Shown: positions 18,115-26,449, counted from the stretch's first letter. The stretch is DNA of 34,145 bases from Kangiellaceae bacterium (GCA_016743995.1 JADGFG010000028.1:1-34145); one strand, 5' to 3'. The notes: generated by a model from the sequence alone, not told the origin. Numbers and translations are program-made.

Positions 18115-19032
18115 ATGCAACCACAATTAGAGAATGTGTACAAACAGCTTAACAAAATCATTTTAGGGAAAAGTCAGCAGATAAAACTGGCACTTGTATG
18201 TTTGTTAGCCAAAGGTCACCTGTTGATTGAAGATTTGCCCGGGATGGGAAAAACGACTCTGGCACATGCGCTAGCGAAGGTAATGGGGTTAGACTTTCAA
18301 CGAATTCAATTTACCAGTGATTTGCTGCCTGGTGACATACTGGGAACAGCAGTATATCAACGGAGTGATGAAACGTTTAAATTTCATAGAGGGCCAATAT
18401 TTTCGCAGGTGATTCTGGCTGATGAAGTTAATCGAGCAACACCAAAATCTCAGAGTGCTTTACTGGAGGCGATGGAGGAGTGTCAGGTTACAACGGAGGG
18501 CGTGACTAGAAGTTTACCAGAACCATTTTTTGTAATAGCCACTCAAAATCCGTTTCATCAAATTGGCACTTACCCACTACCTGAATCTCAACTGGACCGC
18601 TTTTTAGTTCGAATCTCTCTTGGGTATCCTGAGCCTGAAATTGAACGATTTCTTTTTAAAGGACAGGACACTCGTGGAAAAATAGATAAACTGATACCTG
18701 CAATTGACTCTCCATCGTTGTTAGCGTTACAAAATAAAGCGGAACAGGTTACTGTTTCGGAAGGTTTGCTTGATTATTTACAGATCCTGGTTGCCAAAAC
18801 TCGTAATAACCGACAGTGGGCCCATGGTTTATCTCCCAGGGGCGGCTTGGCGCTACTGAAGGCAGCTAAAGCCTGGGCATTTATTGAAGGACGAAAATTT
18901 GTATTGCCAGAGGATCTTCAGGCGGTGTGGGAACCCGTTGTTGGACATCGTTTACTGACGTTAAACACATCAACTGCCAGCAGTGAATCAATGGTCCAGC
19001 AATTAATAAAAAATACAGACGTACCAAGATAG
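18115..19032 (+). CDS. MoxR family AAA+ ATPase
   Basis: 305 residues from ATG 18115 (a TTG three bases earlier is also in frame). Walker A reads DLPGMGKTTLA with Lys46; Walker B reads VILADEVNRA with Asp103-Glu104; the sensor segment is FFVIATQNPFHQIGTYPLPE and is followed by LDRFL. The C-terminal lid includes SPRGGLALLKAAKAWA. MoxR ATPases act as chaperones, commonly with von Willebrand factor or DUF58 partners. The gene overlaps the next (DUF58) by one base and heads a moxR-DUF58-tgpA operon, an arrangement common in gammaproteobacteria. Its target is presumed to be within the envelope complex made by these partners. Confidence 0.92.
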   Translation: MQPQLENVYKQLNKIILGKSQQIKLALVCLLAKGHLLIEDLPGMGKTTLAHALAKVMGLDFQRIQFTSDLLPGDILGTAVYQRSDETFKFHRGPIFSQVILADEVNRATPKSQSALLEAMEECQVTTEGVTRSLPEPFFVIATQNPFHQIGTYPLPESQLDRFLVRISLGYPEPEIERFLFKGQDTRGKIDKLIPAIDSPSLLALQNKAEQVTVSEGLLDYLQILVAKTRNNRQWAHGLSPRGGLALLKAAKAWAFIEGRKFVLPEDLQAVWEPVVGHRLLTLNTSTASSESMVQQLIKNTDVPR

Positions 19033-20057
19033 TGCATACAACGAACAGTCTGAAAAGTTGGTCGAGAAAGTGGTTTGGCAACAGAATGCCGGTGGGAAGA
19101 GAGATAAAATTGAGTCAGAAATCAACTTATATCTGGCCAACTCGTACTGGTTATTTAATTATTTTTGTTTTATTTCTGATGCTCGTCGGGGCAACCAATT
19201 ATCAGAATAACCTGGCTTTTATGTTAACTTTTTTGTTAGTGGGTATTGGTCTGGTCAGCATCATTTTTACCTTTAAAAACCTTCAGGGAATCATATTTAC
19301 AGCTCTACCTGTTGATGAAGTTTTTGTTGGTCAGGTTGTTAAGATTCCAGTGAGCTTAAGTAGTGCTCAAAAACGCTCACATTTTACCATTGGAGTCGGT
19401 GAAAATGATAAATCTTGTCAGTATACTGATGTTTCAGAGCATCAGTTCAGTCAATTACAGGTTGAGTTTAGTGCAAAAAAACGAGGCCATTTTGTATTAC
19501 CAAGGTTAATGGCCACCAGTGAATTTCCATTTGGGTGGTTACGCACCTGGGCATATTTTCGGTTTGATATTCCTGTCATTATTTATCCTTTGCCTGAAGA
19601 GCCAGAACCTCAGGCTTACCTGAATAGTGGACATCAAACTGATGAGGGGGAAAGTGTCCCGGGAAGCGAAGATTTGTCTGGACTAGCCGTTTACCAACCG
19701 GGAGACTCTCTTTCAAAAGTTGACTGGAAAGCTTTCGCCCGCGAAAGAGGTATGTTTGTTCGGGAATTTAGTAACTACCAGAGTAAAGACTACTGTTTCA
19801 ACTGGCATGATTTTGTGGGGGTAACAGACGAGTTGCGTTTGTCATATTTGACTCATCTGGTGTTAGAGGCAGCGAAGCAGTGCGTGAGTTATTCACTTGT
19901 TTTACCTGGCAAAACGATAGGTTTTCAATCGGGTTATTCTCATCGGCAGAATTGTTTACGCTCGCTAGCACTTTACGGGTTGAATGAAGAAAACGGATTG
20001 AGCAAAAAACATGAGCTGGATAAGAAAAATACAGTTAATCCGGTAGAAGCTTCATGA
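19032..20057 (+). CDS. DUF58 domain protein
   Basis: 341 residues from a GTG that overlaps the moxR stop (TAGTG); an in-frame ATG at 19086 is a less likely start because the basic segment before it is typical of the family. Two TM helices lie at about 37-75 (YLIIFVLFLMLVGATNYQNN, then LAFMLTFLLVGIGLVSIIF). The DUF58 core follows: GHFVLPRLMATSEFPFGWLR near 155 and the signature SEDLSGLAVYQPGDSLSKVDWKAFAR near 214-240. The function is unestablished; it is a usual partner of MoxR and TgpA. Its end overlaps the next gene by ATGA. Confidence 0.9.
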   Translation: MHTTNSLKSWSRKWFGNRMPVGREIKLSQKSTYIWPTRTGYLIIFVLFLMLVGATNYQNNLAFMLTFLLVGIGLVSIIFTFKNLQGIIFTALPVDEVFVGQVVKIPVSLSSAQKRSHFTIGVGENDKSCQYTDVSEHQFSQLQVEFSAKKRGHFVLPRLMATSEFPFGWLRTWAYFRFDIPVIIYPLPEEPEPQAYLNSGHQTDEGESVPGSEDLSGLAVYQPGDSLSKVDWKAFARERGMFVREFSNYQSKDYCFNWHDFVGVTDELRLSYLTHLVLEAAKQCVSYSLVLPGKTIGFQSGYSHRQNCLRSLALYGLNEENGLSKKHELDKKNTVNPVEAS

Positions 20058-22072
20058 GAAGTGTCAGCGCTGAAGCGCTAAAAAACAGACCGTTACCACT
20101 AATACCGATCATTGTTGCTCAGCAATGTGTTTTATTACCGCTTTATTTTTATATCCCTGTCTGGATTGCACTGTTAAATACACTGGTTGCTGGTGTTGTT
20201 ATTTATTCCACAAAAAATAAGCGCTTTAAGGTTGCTCGTTGGTTAAAGTTTGTTATTACCGTGCTTGCAATTGTGGGGGTTTACCTCGTTTTTAATAAGA
20301 TTTCGGGTAAAGATGCCGGGATCTCTTTAATCGCTGCAATGTATGGGTTAAAAACCCTTGAAACAGACAAAACCAGGGATGCGAATTTGTTGTTGAGTCT
20401 TAGTTTTTTTATTCTGACTGCTGGTTTTTTGTTCAGTAGCAGCCCATTGATTGTTTTGTATCAGATAGTCCCCATTTTAGCGATTCTTAATGCTTTTGTA
20501 ACCATTCATAGTTTGAATACGCAGGCGGTGTTTAAAAAGAGTTTCGTTCAGGTATTGAAGGAATCGGGTCGCTATTTGTTTGCCGGACTCCCCATCATGG
20601 GAATATTGTTTGTATTTTTCCCCCGTCTAGATGGTCCTCTATGGAGAATGCCCGGGGTCTCTCAGTCAGCCAGTGGTATTTCCGATAGAATGAGCCCGGG
20701 AGAAATAAGTGATTTGCAACTATCTGATAAAGTTGCATTTCGTGCGAGGTTTGACAAAAAGGAGCCGTCCAGTATTGATTTATATTGGCGGGTATTAACT
20801 TTAAATGAGTATGATGGACTTTACTGGTTCCATACTGATTTTTCAGAAGAGGCCATTGACTCAAAAGTTGTTCAGAAAAATAATGCCGGAGAAATAAAGG
20901 ATAAAAAGCTGGCTACGTATAGCTATCAGGTGGTATTGGAACCAACAAGATTAAACTACCTGGTTTCTCTGGATAAACCAGTAAAGATGCCTTCAATGGG
21001 TAAGATAAAACAAGATTATACAACGCAAGTTGATTATCGTTTGATGAATCGAACGCGTTATCATGGGGAGTCAATTCCCGGGTTAAAAATAGAGCCAGAA
21101 CTATCTGTTGAACAAAAGCTACGCTATACACAACTGCCTTCTGGTAACCCGAAGTCTCGTCAACTAGCTACAATATTACGGCTTGAAGCGTTAAACGATG
21201 AAGCTTATATCAATCAGCTGTTATCGCAGATTAACCAGGAACCGTATTTTTATACTTTAAGGCCTCCGATTATGGAGGAGGATATTGTGGATAGTTTCTG
21301 GTTTGATAAAAAGAAAGGTTTTTGTGAACATTATGCGGGTGCACTTGTTTTTCTGGCACGGGCTGCCAATATTCCAGCCAGAGTAGTGATTGGTTATCAG
21401 GGAGGAGAGAAAAATCCATTATCAGACAGTTGGCTGGTACGTTATTCCGACGCACATGCATGGACTGAGATATGGTTTGCCAGTAAAGGCTGGATCCGAA
21501 TTGATCCAACAGCAGCCATAGCTAACCACAGAATAGAAAAGTCTTTACTCAATGAGTATCGACAGAGGGATTTGTTATTTGACAGTCTTGAGGCTATTGA
21601 TATAGAAGAACCCGGGTTTATTAAGAATATGAGCTACTGGGCTGATAGTCTGAGTCATAACTGGAATGACTGGGTTTTGGATTTTAATAGTAAGAAGCAG
21701 TTTGATTTGTTTAAAAAACTGGGAATTTCAGGATTGAACGACAAGCAAATCATAATGCTAATGCTGGGGCTGGTGACCATATTCCTGATTATATTGAGTT
21801 TTAAAAAATTTCGCTTTGCTGTAAAAAAGGAGTCTGAGATTAGCCAGGGTTTCAGGCTAATTCAAAAGAAGATTGAAAAACAGGCTCGACTCAAGGTGAC
21901 CGGTTGCGAGGGACCTCTCCAGTTAAAACAAAAGCTTATCGCTTTAAATGACCCGCAACATAACAACCTGATAAGAGTGCTGGATGAGTACATCAGACTA
22001 CGCTACCAGGAGAAAGAGGCGGAATTAAAAAGTATTAACCTTTTTTTAAAGAAAACCAGGCGAATAAAGTGA
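20054..22072 (+). CDS. tgpA: Transglutaminase-like membrane protein (TgpA, DUF3488)
   Basis: 672 residues. Five to six N-terminal TM helices (about residues 13-200), a periplasmic transglutaminase-like domain, one TM helix near 565-585 and a cytoplasmic C-terminal domain. The Cys-His-Asp triad is visible: Cys424 in KGFCEHYAGALVFLARAANI, His468 in SDAHAWTEIWF and Asp484 in RIDPTAA. Its 44- and 16-residue spacing matches the triad of Pseudomonas aeruginosa TgpA. TgpA is important for growth in P. aeruginosa, and its substrate is not firmly known. It is translationally coupled to the DUF58 gene and ends the operon; palindromic repeat copy B starts 35 bases downstream. Confidence 0.92.
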   Translation: MRSVSAEALKNRPLPLIPIIVAQQCVLLPLYFYIPVWIALLNTLVAGVVIYSTKNKRFKVARWLKFVITVLAIVGVYLVFNKISGKDAGISLIAAMYGLKTLETDKTRDANLLLSLSFFILTAGFLFSSSPLIVLYQIVPILAILNAFVTIHSLNTQAVFKKSFVQVLKESGRYLFAGLPIMGILFVFFPRLDGPLWRMPGVSQSASGISDRMSPGEISDLQLSDKVAFRARFDKKEPSSIDLYWRVLTLNEYDGLYWFHTDFSEEAIDSKVVQKNNAGEIKDKKLATYSYQVVLEPTRLNYLVSLDKPVKMPSMGKIKQDYTTQVDYRLMNRTRYHGESIPGLKIEPELSVEQKLRYTQLPSGNPKSRQLATILRLEALNDEAYINQLLSQINQEPYFYTLRPPIMEEDIVDSFWFDKKKGFCEHYAGALVFLARAANIPARVVIGYQGGEKNPLSDSWLVRYSDAHAWTEIWFASKGWIRIDPTAAIANHRIEKSLLNEYRQRDLLFDSLEAIDIEEPGFIKNMSYWADSLSHNWNDWVLDFNSKKQFDLFKKLGISGLNDKQIIMLMLGLVTIFLIILSFKKFRFAVKKESEISQGFRLIQKKIEKQARLKVTGCEGPLQLKQKLIALNDPQHNNLIRVLDEYIRLRYQEKEAELKSINLFLKKTRRIK

Positions 22073-22106
22073 AAAACAGCGATTTTATTTGTCTGTATTT
22101 TATATT

Positions 22107-22145
22107 TATACCCAAACTCCCTGGAAATGCAGGAATTTGGGTATA
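22107..22145 (+). repeat. Dispersed palindromic repeat, copy B
   Basis: TATACCCAAACTCCCTG, core GAAATG, then CAGGAATTTGGGTATA: arms of 16-17 bases with one mismatch and one bulge. It lies 35 bases after the tgpA stop, where it could act as an mRNA 3' hairpin. Confidence 0.85.
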
Positions 22146-22175
22146 TAAGAATTAACCTTTCTGCCTGAACCATTT

Positions 22176-22283
22176 TTATTTAAGAATGTCATAGGCTTGT
22201 CCTGAGAGCTCTGACTGAAAATCTGGATTGTCTGGTAAAATCAGTCTGTTGAACCGGCTAGTCAGAGGAAGCTTTGTTAGTGT
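22176..22283 (-). pseudogene. Coding-like fragment between repeat copies B and C
   Basis: A 35-codon open stretch on the minus strand ending in TAA, with protein-like composition: LTKLPLTSRFNRLIL then PDNPDFQSELSGQAYDILK. It has no start codon; its frame is closed upstream by a TAA inside repeat copy C. I do not recognise the family. It could be the C-terminal remnant of a gene broken by the repeat, or chance. Confidence 0.22.
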
Positions 22284-22284
22284 T

Positions 22285-22331
22285 TATACTCAAACTCCCT
22301 GAATCCTGCATTTCCAGGGAGTTTGGGGATA
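22285..22331 (-). repeat. Dispersed palindromic repeat, copy C (reverse orientation)
   Basis: Left arm TATACTCAAACTCCCTG (22285-22301), 13-base loop, right arm CAGGGAGTTTGGGGATA (22315-22331). Two mismatches in 17 pairs. The core read on the minus strand, GGAAATGCAGG, matches copy B, so the element is inverted relative to B. Confidence 0.85.
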
Positions 22332-22342
22332 TTATTCTGGGG

Positions 22343-22597
22343 TCAGGCTAATAAATACTGACGTTTGCCCATATAGCCATCATTTTGCTTGAGTTGCCCT
22401 GTCTGGCGCAGTAACATAGCTTCCTTTTGAAGCTGAAGGTTTTGGCTGACTTTTGTAAGGTATCTGGCAAAGCTGACTTCTGGTAAAGACCGTTTTATTT
22501 AAGGCGGCTATAGAGATTGTTGATAAAAATCGCTTCTTAAACCAAGTGTCTCTTCTTTACCAGATCTCGCTTCTTTGTCAGAAGTGTATCGACCGAA
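22343..22597 (-). pseudogene. Degraded coding-like stretch upstream of bamC
   Basis: One minus-strand frame reads as two protein-like blocks, GKEETLGLRSDFYQQSL and then RSLPEVSFARYLTKVSQ..KEAMLLRQTGQLKQNDGYMGKRQYLLA, separated only by four codons containing a TAG and a TAA, and ending in TGA next to repeat copy C. No start codon and no family recognised. It overlaps the inverted repeat 22463-22582, which is a competing explanation for part of the stretch. Confidence 0.22.
22463..22582. repeat. Imperfect long inverted repeat upstream of bamC
   Basis: Arms 22463-22489 and 22554-22582 each carry two copies of TCTGRYAAAG, in opposite orientations (TCTGGCAAAG, TCTGGTAAAG / CTTTACCAGA, CTTTGTCAGA), around a 64-base loop. 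Such symmetry could be a folded leader or paired protein sites before bamC (ATG-equivalent at 22653). Confidence 0.5.
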
Positions 22598-22652
22598 TTA
22601 CAGGTTGACCTGAAGTAAGAAGTTACGAATTGAAGATAACTGGAGTATTAGT

Positions 22653-23738
22653 TTGAATTTTTTTAAAATTACGTGTTTAGTTCTGTTAAGTGTCTGCTTA
22701 TCGGCTTGCAGTTACTTTTATAGCGAGGAGGGGCTGGTCAAAGATACGACTTATGAGTACCTGAATGCGCGTCAGGACAAGTCACTTAAAGTACCTTCAA
22801 ATTTACACCATAAACGTAGTGTAGATTATTTTAAGGTGCCTGAAATTAAAGATAATGCAAATCAGGCTCCGATAGGAAGAGATATCAGACTGGAGGCTCC
22901 CGCACAGCTACTTGACGTTAAAGATAATATCCGAATTAAAAGAGAGTCGAAGAATCCTGCTGTTTATATTAAAGATGACAGAGAGTTTGTATGGAAAGCC
23001 GTCATAAAGCTATTTGAGCAAAATGCAATTACATTATCAGAGAATGAAAATTATGTAATAAAAACGGACTGGATAGCTTTAAAAGAAAAAGGGCTCTGGT
23101 TAGGGGTTTCGGGGAAAGAAGATGTTGATGATTATCGGGCGAAGTATAAAGTCAGCTTAAGTCATGGAGAGCTGCCAGGAGAATATCAGGTTGATGTGAA
23201 AAGAATTACTGCAGAAAAACTTGATGATGATACTGAAAAATGGGTGACTATTCCTGCTCGCTGGCAAGATTCAGCGGAAATGCTCAACCTTATAATTGCC
23301 AACTATGACATACTTTCCATTGAAAGGGAGGCGGAAAAAAGAAATGCGGTTATTGCCGGTGTGGAAGTTCAGCTAGCAAGAGATGACAATGACAATGCTG
23401 CAATTTTAACTTCTGCCGACCAGGAGACCGTCTGGAACAAATTACCTAAAGTGCTGGAGTCACTTTCTTTTGAAGTTTATGACAAAGATAAACGTTCATA
23501 TACCTATTTTGTTAAGCATGAACCAGAAGAAGCAGGTTTTTTTGCTACATTATTTGATTCTGAAGATGACGAATATGAAGAGTTACCGTTGAACACCGGT
23601 GAATATCAGGTCACGGTGATTACACTGGTTGAGAAAACAGCCGTTGTTTTCAGGGACGCTCAGGGAGCACCATTGGATACCGCAACTCTTACTAAATTAT
23701 TTCCATTTTTAAATAAACAATTTGCTAAAGCACAGTAA
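22653..23738 (+). CDS. bamC: Outer membrane assembly lipoprotein BamC
   Basis: 361 residues from TTG 22653 with GGAG seven bases upstream. The lipoprotein signal MNFFKITCLVLLSVCLSAC ends in the lipobox LSAC (Cys19). An unstructured segment follows (about 20-100), with a motif LKVPSNLHH like the BamC region that contacts BamD. Two helix-grip domains follow (about 105-220 and 235-360), with FVWKAVIKLFEQNAI and TVWNKLPKVLESLSF at their starts. BamC is an accessory lipoprotein of the BAM complex, which folds beta-barrel proteins into the outer membrane. dapA, the usual upstream neighbour, is missing; instead there is a long repeat-bearing gap. The metallo-hydrolase gene follows after 30 bases, as in other gammaproteobacteria. 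Confidence 0.9.
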   Translation: MNFFKITCLVLLSVCLSACSYFYSEEGLVKDTTYEYLNARQDKSLKVPSNLHHKRSVDYFKVPEIKDNANQAPIGRDIRLEAPAQLLDVKDNIRIKRESKNPAVYIKDDREFVWKAVIKLFEQNAITLSENENYVIKTDWIALKEKGLWLGVSGKEDVDDYRAKYKVSLSHGELPGEYQVDVKRITAEKLDDDTEKWVTIPARWQDSAEMLNLIIANYDILSIEREAEKRNAVIAGVEVQLARDDNDNAAILTSADQETVWNKLPKVLESLSFEVYDKDKRSYTYFVKHEPEEAGFFATLFDSEDDEYEELPLNTGEYQVTVITLVEKTAVVFRDAQGAPLDTATLTKLFPFLNKQFAKAQ

Positions 23739-23768
23739 ATTAATTATTGGTAGCAAGAATATAAGATC

Positions 23769-24557
23769 TTGGCTCAACTTAGAGTAACCTCGTTAGGTTC
23801 TGGCAGTAAAGGAAACGCAACCGTGATCGAGTCTGGTGAAACTCGGTTGCTGGTTGATTCTGGTTTTTCCTGTAAAGAGCTGGTACATAGACTCTCTTTA
23901 AGAAATATTAGCCCATCAAGCATCACCGCTGTTCTGGTGACCCATGAGCATGGAGATCATTTTAACGGTGTGCCTGCGTTCGCAAATAAATATAAAACAC
24001 CTGTCTGGATGAGCCATGGTACCAGCCTGACACCAAAAGTTTCTCGATTAAAAAACTATAATATTTTTAATGGACATGAATCTTTTTTTGTTGAGCATAT
24101 TGAAGTGCTTCCTGTGCCAGTACCTCATGATTCCCGAGAGGCATCTCAATTTGTATTTAAAGCTGAAAACCGGAAAGTCGGTCTGTTAACCGACTTAGGG
24201 CATATTTCACCGTTTATAAAGCGACAATTTGCGGCGTGTAATATTTTATTATTAGAATTTAATCATGATACTCATTTGTTAAATACTGGTCGCTATCCTC
24301 AAAGTCTCAAATACAGAGTCGGTGGAAACTTTGGGCATTTAAGTAACGCCCAGGCAAGCAATTTTTTAACTCAAGAAGTAACCAGTCACTTAACACATCT
24401 TATTGCTATGCATGTTAGCGAAGAAAATAATACTATGGCACTTGTTAATGAAGCGGTCGGAAATGCCTTTCCTGACGAAGTGATTAACTTTCAGATCGCC
24501 TGCCAGGAAAAAGGCTTTGAATGGATTGAGGCTGATTTACCCTCAATCACTTCATAA
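23769..24557 (+). CDS. Metallo-beta-lactamase fold hydrolase (YycJ/VicX-like)
   Basis: 262 residues from TTG 23769, chosen because relatives begin at the same place (RVTSLGSGSKGNATVIE). The metal motif THEHGDH (His59, His61, Asp63, His64) and later LLTDLGH, LLLEFNHD and FGHLSNAQA complete the two-metal site. YycJ-type proteins are suspected 5' exonucleases acting on DNA in repair, but this is shown only in some Gram-positive species. It is in a likely operon with bamC; in many gammaproteobacteria purC would follow, but here a convergent TonB-domain gene lies 51 bases away. The Shine-Dalgarno sequence is weak. Confidence 0.88.
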   Translation: MAQLRVTSLGSGSKGNATVIESGETRLLVDSGFSCKELVHRLSLRNISPSSITAVLVTHEHGDHFNGVPAFANKYKTPVWMSHGTSLTPKVSRLKNYNIFNGHESFFVEHIEVLPVPVPHDSREASQFVFKAENRKVGLLTDLGHISPFIKRQFAACNILLLEFNHDTHLLNTGRYPQSLKYRVGGNFGHLSNAQASNFLTQEVTSHLTHLIAMHVSEENNTMALVNEAVGNAFPDEVINFQIACQEKGFEWIEADLPSITS

Positions 24558-24608
24558 TATTCCAGTGTAATCCGTTAGCTGGCTTTTCCATTTTAATTTA
24601 GTCAATGT

Positions 24609-25892
24609 TTAAAGTTTAAAAGACATGGGAACTTCAAATTCGTAAGTTTTGAGTTTTAATTCTTTGGGGATTGCCTGGAAAGGTGCTGTTTTATTAATAA
24701 TTTTTTTCGCTGCTCGGTCGAGAATACGAGAACCTGACTTTTCAACCAGACTGATATTTAGTAGTTCACCATTGGAATCAATCGTTACTTTTGCAGTGAC
24801 ATCTCCTTGCTCATTAGCTCGGATTGCTTTAACCGGATATTTCTGGTGTTGACGAATTGCATTAATCAAATCTCGTGCGTAAGAACCTGCAATTAAATCA
24901 GCGTCAAATAAGTCTTTTCTCTTCGGTTTAGTTTTAGCTATTTTAACCGGAGTTTTTTTCTTCGTTACTTGCGCTACTTTCTTAGCAGGTGGTTTTTTTA
25001 ACTCCGTTTTGGGCTTGTCAGCAATTTTTGTTTTTTTCGATGATTTTGGCGTTGTTTTACTGGGTGTTGCTTTTTTCTGGGCTTTTTTTGTTGATTGTTT
25101 CTTTTTGGCTGGTGGTTTTTTAGTGGCTTTTTTAGCTGTTTTTGTTGATTTTTTGCTAGACTTTTTCTTGATTTTTATGGGGCTAGTTGTAGCAGAGACT
25201 ATTGCTGCTGCTGAAACCGCAGCAGCAGCGACGACTGGGGCATTTAAAATGACGAGGTCATCATCAAAGCGGCCATTGACTGGTTTAAGACTGTCGTATT
25301 GCTCTATATAGGTTTGTTTTCTTGTTTCAGAATCCAGTCCTCTGATGCTGGTTTTGAAGGCTTTTGTTGGCGGAATATTACCAAGCCAGACATTAAGAGC
25401 CGTTACAAAAAAAGCTGGATTCTCGATTGTCTTGAAAAGTGTACTATTTAAATAGACATTAGTTCCCTGTCCTGGAATATAGTCCAGGTTTAGTTCATCA
25501 CCAGCCTGCATGTTACGCATAAATAATTGGGAAAACTCTACAATCTCATTAGTTAATGGTTGCCACTGGCTTCTTGCATTATTCATCGCCATTTTTTCTT
25601 TCCAGTGGCGAGCCAGTTTACGGTGAGAGTAACTGGACATAAAACGTAATGACATCCTGCTAGTGACATGTTCACTTTTTAACTGTTCAACATCATCAAC
25701 ACCGTCAGGGCCATAAAGCGCACCGATGTAAATATCGTTGCGTAGCTCCTGGTGCATTCCGATACCTATCAGTTGGAGCGTTTCGCCATTTGACAAAGAA
25801 ATATTTTTTGCCGCTTGTATATTGATGCTGATAAGGTTGAATAATATAAAAAATAAAAAACTCTTTAAATTCAATAAATGACTATTGCGCAT
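24609..25892 (-). CDS. Chalcone-isomerase-like domain fused to TonB C-terminal domain
   Basis: 427 residues from ATG 25892, preceded by GGAG. A Sec signal peptide (about 1-27, ending IQAA) leads into a chalcone-isomerase-like domain (about 35-187: IGIGMHQELRNDIYIGALYG, GDELNLDYIPGQGTNVYLN, VWLGNIPPTKAFKTSIRG). Then come an Ala/Val-rich stretch (218-236), a Lys/Ala/Thr/Pro-rich linker (239-325), and a TonB C-terminal domain (327-427: AIRQHQKYPVKA, SGSRILDRAAKKI, FEVPMSFKL). TonB proteins normally have a TM anchor that contacts ExbB/ExbD; here there is a cleavable signal instead, so energy coupling is doubtful. It may bind or brace an outer-membrane partner. A divergent paralogue of its N-terminal domain lies at 26457. 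Domain calls are sound; the function is unknown. Confidence 0.85.
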   Translation of the reverse strand: MRNSHLLNLKSFLFFILFNLISINIQAAKNISLSNGETLQLIGIGMHQELRNDIYIGALYGPDGVDDVEQLKSEHVTSRMSLRFMSSYSHRKLARHWKEKMAMNNARSQWQPLTNEIVEFSQLFMRNMQAGDELNLDYIPGQGTNVYLNSTLFKTIENPAFFVTALNVWLGNIPPTKAFKTSIRGLDSETRKQTYIEQYDSLKPVNGRFDDDLVILNAPVVAAAAVSAAAIVSATTSPIKIKKKSSKKSTKTAKKATKKPPAKKKQSTKKAQKKATPSKTTPKSSKKTKIADKPKTELKKPPAKKVAQVTKKKTPVKIAKTKPKRKDLFDADLIAGSYARDLINAIRQHQKYPVKAIRANEQGDVTAKVTIDSNGELLNISLVEKSGSRILDRAAKKIINKTAPFQAIPKELKLKTYEFEVPMSFKL

Positions 25893-26243
25893 TTAATACT
25901 CCGCCAGTTTTGTTAACCCCTGATCTTGCTATTATTTTGATGTTTAACCTCCTGCCATTTTTTACTTTCGGCTTGACTTGAAAGTAACTCCTGTTTGTAT
26001 CATCATTATTGATATAACGCTATCAGATATTTTTTTAATTTTTAACAAATTTTATCTCATTCTTCTTGCAGAAATAAATTTAAGTTAATGTTAATTTTAA
26101 TTTTCACAGAAATACAGAAATAGTATATTATTTTATAATAACGTTTTTTTTGTTGCATGCAAGATAATTAATCTTTTCTAGCTGTGAATTACTTCAAAAT
26201 ATCATATTTAGAGATATGTGAATATAACCAAAATTGAATGTAA

Positions 26244-26368
26244 ACAGGTCTAATTCTTGATAAATAATTATAAATAATTTAGTTTATTACTAAGTGGTTC
26301 CTGAAAAAGTCGATGTTTTAGTGTTTGTTATGTATCTATCTCTGTATGATATTTGTACAGGTCTAATT
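26244..26368 (+). repeat. 12-bp direct repeat ACAGGTCTAATT (two copies, 113 bp apart)
   Basis: Exact copies at 26244-26255 and 26357-26368, each followed by ATAAATAATTATA-like sequence. Located upstream of the + strand chalcone-isomerase-like gene; possible regulator sites. Confidence 0.6.
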
Positions 26369-26444
26369 TAGATTTATAAAATAATTACAATAAAATCAAT
26401 AGGATAGGTGGTGTCGTAGATTTTTGTCAGGTTGATTATTGTTT

Positions 26445-26449
26445 AGGGG
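26445..26449 (+). promoter_or_regulatory. Shine-Dalgarno AGGGG favouring TTG start 26457
   Basis: AGGGG ends seven bases before TTG 26457. The in-frame TTG at 26439 would place this motif inside the coding region and has no site of its own; starting at 26457 also gives a cleaner signal peptide. Confidence 0.6.

Larger units (their letters stand above)
22073..22652. other. Long gene-poor region upstream of bamC
   Basis: 580 bases holding two palindromic repeat copies (22107-22145 and 22285-22331), coding-like fragments on the minus strand (22176-22283, 22343-22597) and an imperfect long inverted repeat (22463-22582). No intact gene was found. The bamC promoter must lie here or further upstream, but no clear hexamers were seen. 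Confidence 0.7.

Noticed and set aside
25100..25240. Ala-rich stretch of the TonB fusion (residues 218-236) as a membrane anchor
   Set aside because: After an export signal it would put the TonB domain in the cytoplasm, and its Ala/Ser/Thr content makes it a poor TM helix; more likely a linker.
25009..25311. 100-codon + strand open frame opposite the Lys-rich linker
   Set aside because: It is the mirror of the Lys/Ala codons of the minus-strand gene, giving Phe/Val/Leu-rich protein; no Shine-Dalgarno sequence and no family.
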